A stretch of 56,135 nt of DNA from DATEOR01 sp035698665 (GTDB taxonomy: Bacteria > Actinomycetota > Thermoleophilia > Gaiellales > Gaiellaceae). The notes beneath the pieces are model-generated. The model searched no databases and was not told the DNA's origin. It saw only the letters and a program-made list of their open reading frames with translations. Location: positions 1-56,135 of the forward strand of contig DASSBN010000040.1 of the NCBI GenBank assembly GCA_035698665.1. The letters run 5' to 3'. Made by a program: the position numbers and the translations under genes. Below are positions 31,013 through 38,997 of this stretch, piece after piece (within the stretch, counting starts at the first letter, position 1; the number at the start of each line of letters is the position of its first letter).

Positions 31013-32995
31013 ATGACTGGCATCCTGATCGTGACCGCTCTTCTCGTCGTGCCGGGCGCCGGTGCGGCGCTGGCGTTCGCAAAGCCTGGAGACGCCCCGA
31101 TCGAAACTCGCGTCGGGCTCGTCGTCGGCCTCGGTTACGCGTTGGTCGCGGGCGTCGCGATCACGCTCACTCTCGCTCATATTCTCTCTCGGCCGAGCTT
31201 CATCGCCGGGGTGATCGTCGTCACGATCGCCGTCTGGGCTCTTGCGGTGCGCCAGGCGTCGCCTCGAGCCCACGCACGCGCCATCGCGCGAGAGGCGCGC
31301 GAGTCGCCCTACGCGCTGGCCGCCGGGCTTCTAGTCCTCGCTGCGGTGGCCCTGACGAGGCTCTTCTATCCGACGTCGAACCTCTTTGCCCATTGGGCGC
31401 CCTGGCGCTACTGGTCCGACGGCCTCGAGATCGCTGCTGCCGGCAAGGTTCCCGCGAACACCGAACAGTGGGGCGCCATTGTCCCGACGACGGTCAGCAA
31501 GGTCGTGTTCAACGCCTTCGAGGCGGGCAACTCGTTCCTTCTAGGACCGACCCCTTTCGTGGGGATGCGGGCGATTCTCGTCGTGACGACGGCCGGCCTG
31601 GCGGCGGTTCTCCTCGCCCTTGGCCGCGAGCTCGGCCTGCGGGCCTTCGCCTTCCTCGTCCCGGCGTTCTTCCTCATCCTGCCGGGGCGGTTGCCCGTGT
31701 CGAGCGAGTTCGCCGAGGACTTCGGCGTCTTCAGGGCCGAGAACGTCGGGCGCCTCGTTGCCTGTACTGCGCTCGTGGTCGGCATGTACGCCCTGAGGAG
31801 TGGTCGACGCGCCCTCATCGTCGTCGCCGGCGCGATCTTCGCTCTCGCCGGACTCACACATGGTGTCGCCATGGTCGTGGGGATGGCTGCTCTCGGCCTC
31901 TATGCGCTGGCGCTGCTCATCACCGAGCGATCCGCCTGGCGGCAGATCCTGGTGGCGGCGATCTCGGTCATCGTGCTCACAGCCGCCGGCTACGCGGCCA
32001 TGCTCCAGCTCAGCGGCGGAGATCTCGGGTTCCAGCGTGTCACGAGCGGATCGACGACTCAGGGATACCCGCCGAAGATCGACCCGACCCGCTCCTTCGA
32101 CAGAGTGAAGCTGGCTCGCCTCGCGAGGCACGACGGCCGCTTCCTCATCCCCCCGACGCGGATCTTCCAGCGCTACGCGGATACGACGTTTCCCATCGGC
32201 GGGCGCACGTCGCTCGGAGCGCTCACGATTGCGCTGCTCGCGATCGCAACGGTTCTGATCCTCATCGCCGCGCGCCGGTTCATAGCGCTCGCAGTCGTCG
32301 CGTGGGGCCTTACCGCCACGTTCGTCGTCGGCGCGCTCTTTTTCAGCTTCCGGTACGACACGCAGGTGCCCGGCGACTTCGGTCTGCGCCGCCTGTACGA
32401 CTACACGCCCTTTCTTCCCGCCTTGATCGTGCCCGCCGTCGTCGAGGTCCTCGCGTTTCGGCTATTCCACCGCAGGCCTGCCGCGATCCATGTGCTTGCA
32501 GCGATCATGGCGGTTGCGGTGGCGGTCGCGGCGATCGACCGGGTCCCGGACAAGTCCTCGCGTGCGCGGAGCGCGACCGCTGCGACCAGCGAAGTCGCCA
32601 GGGTCGTGCCGTGCGATACCCGCATGCTTACGAATGCCCGCACCGCCGGATCCTGGGAAGCCTTGACCGGCAGGCGGAGCATTACCGAGGGTCTGGCGCC
32701 GTACCTTCGCCCCGAGATCACCGGGCAGGTCCTCTCGACGCTGATCGGCGCGAAGGACTTCTTCGGCGATCCGGAGTCGAACCAGGCATATCTCACGCAA
32801 CACGACGTCGACTACATCGTCGTGCTCCGACCCGATCTCCGCGTCGGCAGCTGGCGTCCGTTCGAAACGGACACTTCTGCGCTTGCAGCGCTGCCCGGAG
32901 TCGAGAAGGTGTCCTCGGTGCCCACGGTGACGATCTACGCGGTTGGGCCACGAACGGACACGGGCGCGCCACCGCCGGCGCGCTGCCCTGTCTGA
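31013..32995 (+). CDS. Large multi-pass membrane protein, GT-C-like
   Basis: A 660-residue protein with about 12-13 hydrophobic segments over the first ~520 residues and a soluble C-terminal domain. An early extracytoplasmic loop, 'TSNLFAHWAPWRYWSDGLEI', and 'AIVPTTVSKVVFNAFEAGNS' could be the acidic or aromatic site of a GT-C fold, but there is no clear DE/DxD signature, so the enzyme class is uncertain. The C-terminal 'VDYIVVLRPDLRVGSW' recalls the terminal domain of mannosyltransferase-like proteins. It follows the GT2 fusion gene by 48 nt and precedes the sulfoquinovose synthase. An alternative is a polymerase or flippase-type protein. Confidence 0.6.
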   Translation: MTGILIVTALLVVPGAGAALAFAKPGDAPIETRVGLVVGLGYALVAGVAITLTLAHILSRPSFIAGVIVVTIAVWALAVRQASPRAHARAIAREARESPYALAAGLLVLAAVALTRLFYPTSNLFAHWAPWRYWSDGLEIAAAGKVPANTEQWGAIVPTTVSKVVFNAFEAGNSFLLGPTPFVGMRAILVVTTAGLAAVLLALGRELGLRAFAFLVPAFFLILPGRLPVSSEFAEDFGVFRAENVGRLVACTALVVGMYALRSGRRALIVVAGAIFALAGLTHGVAMVVGMAALGLYALALLITERSAWRQILVAAISVIVLTAAGYAAMLQLSGGDLGFQRVTSGSTTQGYPPKIDPTRSFDRVKLARLARHDGRFLIPPTRIFQRYADTTFPIGGRTSLGALTIALLAIATVLILIAARRFIALAVVAWGLTATFVVGALFFSFRYDTQVPGDFGLRRLYDYTPFLPALIVPAVVEVLAFRLFHRRPAAIHVLAAIMAVAVAVAAIDRVPDKSSRARSATAATSEVARVVPCDTRMLTNARTAGSWEALTGRRSITEGLAPYLRPEITGQVLSTLIGAKDFFGDPESNQAYLTQHDVDYIVVLRPDLRVGSWRPFETDTSALAALPGVEKVSSVPTVTIYAVGPRTDTGAPPPARCPV

Positions 32996-33085
32996 GCGGC
33001 CCGAGTACGGACTTTCGGGCTCTGCTACCATCGGACGCCTTGCGCTGACGCGTATTTTTCCTTGCGAGCGGAGAAAGAGGTTCGT

Positions 33086-34312
33086 GTGCGGGTACTGATC
33101 CTGGGTGGGGACGGCTTCTGCGGCTGGCCGACGTCGCTGCACCTCTCACAGAGGGGCCATGAGGTCCTGATCGTCGACAACTTCGCGCGGCGGAATGCCG
33201 ACACGGAGCTCGAGGCGTCCTCGCTGACGCCGATCGCTCCGCTCGGCGTGAGGCTGAGCACCTGGCGCGAGCAGACCGGGCGCGAGATCGGCTTCGAGCG
33301 CCTGAACGTCGCCCAGGACTACCACCAGCTCCTCGACCTCATCGGCGACTGGCGGCCCGACACCGTCGTCCACTTCGCGGAGCAGCGCGCGGCCCCCTAC
33401 TCGATGAAGAGCTCGTGGCACAAGCGCTACACGGTCGACAACAACGTCAACGCGACGCACAACCTCTTGGCCGCGATCGTCGAGGCCGGCATGGACACGC
33501 ACGTCGTCCACCTCGGGACGATGGGTGTCTACGGCTACGGCCCCGCGCCGGGACTGAAGATCCCCGAGGGCTACCTCGGCGTGAAGATCGAGGGCGCGGA
33601 CGGCGAGGACATCGAGCAGGAGATCCTCTTCCCGGCCAACCCGGGCAGCGTCTACCACATGACGAAGACGCTCGATCAGCTCCTCTTCGCCTACTACAAC
33701 AAGAACGACGAGGTGTCCGTCACCGATCTCCACCAGGGAATCGTCTGGGGGACGCAGACGGAGGACACCCGCCACGACGAGCGGCTGATCAACCGCTTCG
33801 ACTACGACGGCGACTACGGGACGGTCCTGAACCGGTTCCTCATGCAGGCCGCGATCGGCTACCCGCTCACCGTCCACGGAACGGGCCGCCAGACGCGCGC
33901 GTTCATCCACATCCAGGACAGCGTGCGCTGCATCCAGCTGGCCGTCGAGAACCCGCCCGCCCAGGGCGAGCGCGTGCGCATCTTCAACCAGATGACCGAG
34001 ACGCACCGCCTGATCGACCTGGCCGAGCTCGTCTCGCGCCTCACGGGCGCCGAGATCGACTTCGTCGACAACCCGCGGAACGAGGCGGCCGAGAACGACC
34101 TCTTCGTCGAGAACCGCCAGCTCCTCGACCTCGGCCTCGTGCCGATCACGCTCGAGGACGGGCTCATGACCGAGGTCACCGAGATCGCCGAGCGCTACTC
34201 GCACCGGTGCGACCCGGAGAAGATCCCGTGCCGCTCGTACTGGCGCAAGGACCTCGAGCAGGCTGAGCCGGCGGGCGGCCCTCTGGTCGGCGCGGAACAG
34301 CGCTCCTCGTAG
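33086..34312 (+). CDS. sqdB: UDP-sulfoquinovose synthase
   Basis: A 408-residue short-chain dehydrogenase matching SQD1/SqdB, which makes UDP-sulfoquinovose from UDP-glucose and sulfite. Diagnostic segments are 'VLILGGDGFCGWPTSLHLS' (NAD site), 'SLTPIAPLGVRLSTW', 'HFAEQRAAPYSM', 'LGTMGVYG' (Thr145) and 'SVYHMTKTLD' (Tyr190-x3-Lys194). 'DLHQGIVWGTQTEDTRHDER' and 'RFDYDGDYGTVLNRFLMQAA' are hallmark SQD1 sequences. I chose GTG 33086, which has AAAGAGG 5 nt upstream; an upstream TTG at 33062 adds eight unlikely residues. The sulfite source is plausibly CysH (19200). No clear SQDG synthase (SqdX/SqdD, GT4) is nearby, so the sugar may go into a glycan. Confidence 0.93.
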   Translation: MRVLILGGDGFCGWPTSLHLSQRGHEVLIVDNFARRNADTELEASSLTPIAPLGVRLSTWREQTGREIGFERLNVAQDYHQLLDLIGDWRPDTVVHFAEQRAAPYSMKSSWHKRYTVDNNVNATHNLLAAIVEAGMDTHVVHLGTMGVYGYGPAPGLKIPEGYLGVKIEGADGEDIEQEILFPANPGSVYHMTKTLDQLLFAYYNKNDEVSVTDLHQGIVWGTQTEDTRHDERLINRFDYDGDYGTVLNRFLMQAAIGYPLTVHGTGRQTRAFIHIQDSVRCIQLAVENPPAQGERVRIFNQMTETHRLIDLAELVSRLTGAEIDFVDNPRNEAAENDLFVENRQLLDLGLVPITLEDGLMTEVTEIAERYSHRCDPEKIPCRSYWRKDLEQAEPAGGPLVGAEQRSS

Positions 34313-34314
34313 AG

Positions 34315-35259
34315 ATTCCCGCTCGAGCTCTCGTCACCGGCGCGTGCGGCTTCATCGGGGCGAACCTCGTCCCGAAGCTCCTCGCCCGCGGCGTCGAGGT
34401 GCGCGCGCTCGACGATTTCTCGCGCGGTAGCGCCTCCTACCTGGAGGGCGTCGATACAGAGATCCTCGAGGCGGACATCCGTGACGAGGACGCCATGGCG
34501 CGCGCCGTCGAAGGTGTCGACGCCGTCGTCCACCTGGCCGCCTTCGGCTCGGTGGTCGAGTCCGTCCAGGATCCGATTCCGAACTTCGATGTGAACGTGC
34601 GCGGCACCCTCGTCGTGCTGCGCGCGGCGGCTGCGGCGGGAGTCGGGAAGGTGGTTTTCGCCTCCACGGGCGGGGCGATCATGGGCAACGCGACGCCGCC
34701 GGTGGACGAGGGCACGCTGCCGTGGCCGATCTCCCCGTATGGGGCGAGCAAGCTCTGCGGCGAGGCGTACTGCCATGCCTTCGCGGGCTCCTTCGACCTT
34801 CCGGTCGTCGCGCTGCGCTTCGCCAACGTCTACGGGCCCATCTCGGCCCACAAGAAAGGCGTGATCACGAACTTCATCCGCCTCGGGCTGCGCCGGGAGC
34901 CGCTCGTCGTCTACGGGGACGGTGCGGCGACCCGTGACTTTCTCTACGTCGAGGATCTCTGCGACGGGATCTGCTCCGCCCTCGACGCGCCGCTGACCGA
35001 CGAGGTCGTCCACCTGGCCTCCGGCCAGGAGACCTCGATCGGCTCGCTCGCGGAGCTCATCCTCGAGCTGACGGGCGCCACGGGTGTTCCGGTCCGCTAC
35101 GAGGAGCGCAGGCGCGGCGAGGTGGAGAGGACGTTTGCCCGGCCGGATCGCGCGGTCGAGCTCCTCGGCTTCGCGCCCGCGCACACGCTCGCCGAGGGCC
35201 TCGAGAAGACCGTCGAGTGGTTCGCGGAGCGCGAGCAGGCTCCGTCTCCCGTCGGCTAG
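34315..35259 (+). CDS. NAD-dependent epimerase/dehydratase (UDP-glucose 4-epimerase-like) with a non-standard start
   Basis: About 314 residues of an extended short-chain dehydrogenase. The Rossmann motif 'VTGACGFIGANLVPKLL' is encoded upstream of the first GTG (34399), so the gene must start before it. Between the previous in-frame TGA (34264) and 34399 there is no ATG, GTG or TTG. The best candidate is ATT at 34315, two bases after the sqdB stop. Later motifs are normal: 'VVHLAAFGSVVESVQDP', 'ASTGGAIMG', 'SPYGASKLCGE' (Tyr-x3-Lys) and 'RFANVYGP'. It likely makes a UDP-sugar used with UDP-sulfoquinovose. A frameshift or assembly error near 34310 is the alternative. Confidence 0.82.
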   Translation: MPARALVTGACGFIGANLVPKLLARGVEVRALDDFSRGSASYLEGVDTEILEADIRDEDAMARAVEGVDAVVHLAAFGSVVESVQDPIPNFDVNVRGTLVVLRAAAAAGVGKVVFASTGGAIMGNATPPVDEGTLPWPISPYGASKLCGEAYCHAFAGSFDLPVVALRFANVYGPISAHKKGVITNFIRLGLRREPLVVYGDGAATRDFLYVEDLCDGICSALDAPLTDEVVHLASGQETSIGSLAELILELTGATGVPVRYEERRRGEVERTFARPDRAVELLGFAPAHTLAEGLEKTVEWFAEREQAPSPVG

Positions 35260-35291
35260 GGAGAACCGGAGAGCCCCGAGCAGGCCCCCGG

Positions 35292-35297
35292 TATCCT
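35292..35297 (+). promoter_or_regulatory. Leaderless -10 box TATCCT
   Basis: TATCCT lies 10 nt before the ATG at 35308, at the upper end of the spacing seen elsewhere in the window. Confidence 0.35.
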
Positions 35298-35307
35298 TCC
35301 GCCCGGC

Positions 35308-36813
35308 ATGGCGAACAGAGCTCTCGTAATCGGCTGGGACGGCGCGGACTGGGACATCCTCGACCCGCTCATCGCCGCCGGCGACATGCCTGCTCTGCAG
35401 GGGCTCGTCGAACGGGGGCGGCGCGGTGTCTCGCGCTCCTGCATGCCGTCCCATTCGTGGGCGGCGTGGCCGACGTTCCTCACGGGACGCGACCCCGGGG
35501 GACATGGCGTCTTCGACATCCTCGAGTACCGGCCCGGCGCCTCGCGCAGGCTGCCGGTCTCGTCGCGCTCGATCCTCGCCCCGACCTGGCCCGACCGCTT
35601 CACGAGCGCCGGGAAGACCTCCCTCGTCGTCAACGTGCCGCTCACCTTCCCCGCGCCCGAGATCGAGGGCGTGGTGATCGCCGGTGGCCCGATTCCGCCG
35701 GGAACGACGTACAGCCATCCGGCGGACGCCGGCCCGCGCCTGGACTGGCCGATCAACGGAGGCTCGTGGACGACGTTCCGCAACAAGCCGGTCGAGCTCG
35801 TCGAGGAGCTCGAGGACATCACGCGCCGCCGGGCCGAGGCCATGCGGACGCTCCTGGACGAGCAGCCCTGGGACGCCGCCTGCCTCGTCTTCGTCTCGCC
35901 GGACCGTGCCCAGCACTGCCTGCTCGAATACGTGCATCCCGGCCATCCCGCCTACGCGGAGGCCTCCGCCACTCCCGCTGCCGAGCGCGTCCGCGACCTC
36001 TACCGCCTGCTCGACACGGAGCTCGCCTCGCTGCTCGAACGGGTGGACGACGACGACCTCGTCATCCTCATGTCCGACCACGGGCACCAGCCCGTCACGC
36101 GCTCGCTGTCGATGAACAAGATCCTCGAGCACGAGGGCTTCCTTCGCTTCGGCGCAGGGTCGAGGCTCGTGAACCTCCTCTCGTGGGGCCGCGTCCGCGC
36201 AGTCGCCCGCGTCCTCTACGACAAGCTCCGCCTGCACGGGCGCGTGGCCGTGCCGACGCCGCCTCTCGACTGGTCGCGCACCAAGGCCTACACCAGCGTC
36301 GTCTCGACGGGAGAGGGCGTCTCGGTGAATCTCGTCGGCCGGGAGCCGCACGGAACCGTCGAGCCCGCCGACTACGAGCGCGTGCGGGACGAGGTCGCGG
36401 CGAAGCTCCTCGAGTTCGAGGACCCGGAGACCGGCCTGCGCCCGATCGGACACGTGGCGCGCAAGGAAGAGGTCCTCTCCGGCCCGTACCTCGACCGGGC
36501 GCCCGACCTCCTCCTCCAGCCTGCGCCCCTGTACAGCCTCGCCCGTGCACGGCACATGGTCGCGCCCGCCGACTGGCTCTCCGGCGACCATCGGCCCGAG
36601 GGCATCTACGTCCTCGCGGGACAGGGGATCGCGCACGAGGAGGGCCCGGAGATCTCGCTCGCGGACTTCGCCGAGCAGATCGCGCGCGCGGTCGGCCTCG
36701 AGCCCGACGCGGAGTGGAGCAGCGCAACCCCCACCGAGTCGGTCGGGGTCTATAGCGCGGAAGAGGAGCGCCAGGTGGAAGAGCGCCTGCGCGGCCTTGG
36801 CTACCTGGAATAG
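35308..36813 (+). CDS. Type I phosphodiesterase / alkaline phosphatase superfamily protein (1)
   Basis: A 501-residue cytosolic-looking member of the phosphodiesterase/nucleotide pyrophosphatase clan. 'ALVIGWDGADWDIL' holds the first metal Asp. 'MPSHSWAAWPTFLTGRDPG' aligns with the nucleophile region, with Ser where relatives usually have Thr. 'SDHGHQP' holds the late metal Asp/His. There is no signal peptide. A paralogue is at 51181-52593, which in 'PPITVPAWSVMTSSRTPG' keeps Thr. Such proteins recur in bacterial glycan loci, but their substrate is unknown. It is followed by the flippase gene. Confidence 0.82.
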   Translation: MANRALVIGWDGADWDILDPLIAAGDMPALQGLVERGRRGVSRSCMPSHSWAAWPTFLTGRDPGGHGVFDILEYRPGASRRLPVSSRSILAPTWPDRFTSAGKTSLVVNVPLTFPAPEIEGVVIAGGPIPPGTTYSHPADAGPRLDWPINGGSWTTFRNKPVELVEELEDITRRRAEAMRTLLDEQPWDAACLVFVSPDRAQHCLLEYVHPGHPAYAEASATPAAERVRDLYRLLDTELASLLERVDDDDLVILMSDHGHQPVTRSLSMNKILEHEGFLRFGAGSRLVNLLSWGRVRAVARVLYDKLRLHGRVAVPTPPLDWSRTKAYTSVVSTGEGVSVNLVGREPHGTVEPADYERVRDEVAAKLLEFEDPETGLRPIGHVARKEEVLSGPYLDRAPDLLLQPAPLYSLARARHMVAPADWLSGDHRPEGIYVLAGQGIAHEEGPEISLADFAEQIARAVGLEPDAEWSSATPTESVGVYSAEEERQVEERLRGLGYLE

Positions 36814-36841
36814 ACGCTCGGCGCGTGAAGCGGGCGAGGGC

Positions 36842-38299
36842 TTGAGCGAAGAGCGGACGCTCCTCACAGGGACGGCGTTGAACGTCGTCGGCCTCGTGGC
36901 CGGCGTCCTCGCCGCGCTCGGGGTCCAGATCCTCCTCGGCCACACGCTGCCGCCCGGTGGGTTCGGCCTGGTCACCGTCGCGGTGCAGGTCGCCTTCGTC
37001 GCGTCGGCCGGCAGCCGCTTCGGGATGGACATGGCCGCCGTGCGCCTCGTTGCCATCGGGCGGGGCGCTCGCGACGAAGGCCATCTCCGCAGCCTCGTCG
37101 ACCGCTGCGCCGGGATCGCGCTCCTGGCCAGCGTCCTGGTGGCCGCCGGCCTCGCGGCCACAGCGCCTCTCTACGGGGAGTACTCACGCGTCATCGCGCT
37201 CGCCGCGCTCAGCGTCCCGGTCATCGCTCTGACCAACGTCTACCTCGGCGCGACACGCGGTCTGGGCCAGATGAGCCAGACGCTCTACGTGTTCTGGATC
37301 GGCCAGCCGCTCGTCTGGATCGGCGTCACCGGCGCTGCTATCGCCGCGGGTGGAGCGACCGACGCGGCGGTGGGAGCCTGGGACGCGTCCTGGCTCGTGG
37401 CGGCGGTGGCCGCACGCATGCTCTGGCGCCGCGCGGCGGCCGGCTACGCGGATCGGCCGGCGAATCGCGAGGAGGTTCGCTCGGCGCTCCGCTACGGACT
37501 CCCGCGCGCTCCCGCTGCGCTCCTCGCCCAGGCGATGTTCTGGGCCGACCTCTGGGTGCTCGCGGCCTTCGAAAGCGGGACCGAGCTGGACGCCTATTCG
37601 GCCGCGGCGCGAATCTCGCAGGTCCTGCTTCTCTTCCTCACCTCCGTCAGCCTCGTCTTCTCGCCCTTCGCTGCCGACCTCCACGCGAGGGGAGAACGGC
37701 AGCGGCTCGACGAGCTCTTCAAGCGCAGCACCCGTTGGGCGCTCGCCGCCACGCTGCCGCTTCTGATCGTGCTCTTCGTGGCGGCGGACGACGTCCTTCG
37801 CGCCTTCTCACCCCGCTTCGCAGTCGGCGAGGAAGCGCTGAGAATCCTCCTCGCCGGTCAGGCGCTGAACGTTGCGACGGGCAGCGTTGGGTTCATCCTG
37901 ATCATGACCGGCTTCACCGGGGTCGACCTGGTCGACAACGCGGTCGCCGTCGGGCTGCTCGTCGCGCTCGCCGCGGGACTCACGGCGGCCTTCGGGATCG
38001 AGGGCACGGCCGCCGCGTCGGCCCTCTCCATCTCGGGCCTCAACGTCGTGCGCCTCTTCCAGGTGCGGCGCCGGGTGGGCATCCAGCCCTACGAGCGGTC
38101 CTACGCCGGTCTCGCCCTGCCGGCCGGAGCCGCGCTGGCGGCCTCCTTCGCCGTGCACGCGCTCATGGCCGATCAGGCCTGGTGGCTGGCTCTCGGCACG
38201 ACGGCTCTCGCCGGGCTGGCCGCGTACCTCGCGCTCCTGCCGATCGTCCTGCCCGCCGAAGAGCGCGCGTTCATTCGCAAACGCCTTCGCTCGGCCTAG
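36842..38299 (+). CDS. Oligosaccharide flippase (Wzx/MATE-type)
   Basis: A ~485-residue membrane protein with about 14 hydrophobic segments of the polysaccharide transporter (PST) family, which flips undecaprenyl-linked repeats. 'TALNVVGLVAGVLAALGVQI' is TM1 and 'LPPGGFGLVTVAVQ' the typical following loop (lgpeefGl-x-x-x). 'SALRYGLPRAPAALLAQ' starts the second half. The start is uncertain: TTG 36842 is used because homology-like sequence begins there and the frame upstream runs through the previous gene. It ends by sharing CTAG with the convergent sulfotransferase gene. Confidence 0.85.
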   Translation: MSEERTLLTGTALNVVGLVAGVLAALGVQILLGHTLPPGGFGLVTVAVQVAFVASAGSRFGMDMAAVRLVAIGRGARDEGHLRSLVDRCAGIALLASVLVAAGLAATAPLYGEYSRVIALAALSVPVIALTNVYLGATRGLGQMSQTLYVFWIGQPLVWIGVTGAAIAAGGATDAAVGAWDASWLVAAVAARMLWRRAAAGYADRPANREEVRSALRYGLPRAPAALLAQAMFWADLWVLAAFESGTELDAYSAAARISQVLLLFLTSVSLVFSPFAADLHARGERQRLDELFKRSTRWALAATLPLLIVLFVAADDVLRAFSPRFAVGEEALRILLAGQALNVATGSVGFILIMTGFTGVDLVDNAVAVGLLVALAAGLTAAFGIEGTAAASALSISGLNVVRLFQVRRRVGIQPYERSYAGLALPAGAALAASFAVHALMADQAWWLALGTTALAGLAAYLALLPIVLPAEERAFIRKRLRSA

Positions 38300-38997
38300 T
38301 CCGCGGCCGGAGCTGCGCTCGGGCCGAACCGTCCGTCGCGGAGGCCGTCCGCGATCTCCAAGAGCTCGTAGTCCTCGGTGTACCAGCGGGCGATCGCTTC
38401 CCGCCCGCGCTCGCCGATCGCGGTCTCATGGGGGTAGTTCGTCCGGTGCGCGCCGCGGTCGTCCTGGGGCAAGAGCACATGCCGGGGAATGTGGAGCAGC
38501 TCCTGCAGGCGCTTCCAGTCTTCGTCCAGCGTCTCCTGCCGTGCGACGTAGAGAACCTTGTCGAGGTTCTCGCGGAAGAAGGCGGGTCGCCCGGCCCACT
38601 TCGTCATGGGTCGACGCAATTGCCGGATCGACCGCATGGCGAACTCTGCGCGCCTGCGCTGCCTCCAGCCGTCGCCGAGCGCATCGGCGAGCTCCTCGGG
38701 AGTCTCGAACCAGCCGAACGCCTTGCGCTCGTCGTCGCTCCACTCGCGGAAGTACCGTGGACGGCCTTTCCGCAGCCGGCTGTAGAACCCCGAGACGAAG
38801 CGGCTGACCGGGTCGCGGAAGGCGAGGAAGGCCTTGTCGCCCTCCGGGACGTCGGCGAGGGTGAACCTGTGCCCGGGGTGCGCCGAGAGCGGCCCCCATG
38901 GCGATTCGATCGGGCCTCCCTCCTCCTGCGCCTGCCTGATCGCGAAGCGCAGAGCCGTCCCGCCGCACTTAGCGACGTGAATGAAGTGAACCGTCAT
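38296..38997 (-). CDS. Sulfotransferase family 2-type protein (4)
   Basis: A 233-residue protein resembling the carbohydrate sulfotransferase (Sulfotransfer_2) group. It starts 'MTVHFIHVAKCGGTALRFAI', where HVAKCGGT is the 5'-phosphosulfate loop (HIPKTGGT in relatives). 'KAFLAFRDPVSRFVSGFYSR' is the 3'-phosphate motif (RxPxxRxxSxy). The ATG at 38997 puts the loop right at the N-terminus as usual; the longer frame is antisense to nothing useful and has no start signal. It overlaps the upstream sulfotransferase gene by 29 nt and is last in the ABC-exporter operon. Confidence 0.87.
   Translation of the reverse strand: MTVHFIHVAKCGGTALRFAIRQAQEEGGPIESPWGPLSAHPGHRFTLADVPEGDKAFLAFRDPVSRFVSGFYSRLRKGRPRYFREWSDDERKAFGWFETPEELADALGDGWRQRRRAEFAMRSIRQLRRPMTKWAGRPAFFRENLDKVLYVARQETLDEDWKRLQELLHIPRHVLLPQDDRGAHRTNYPHETAIGERGREAIARWYTEDYELLEIADGLRDGRFGPSAAPAAD

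Noticed and set aside
34195..37161. Very long minus-strand reading frame (988 codons) opposite sqdB, the epimerase, the phosphodiesterase and the flippase
   Set aside because: Its translation is Arg/Ala/Asp-rich low-complexity sequence with no domain, and it is antisense to four well-recognised genes. Long antisense frames are expected in ~70% GC DNA.
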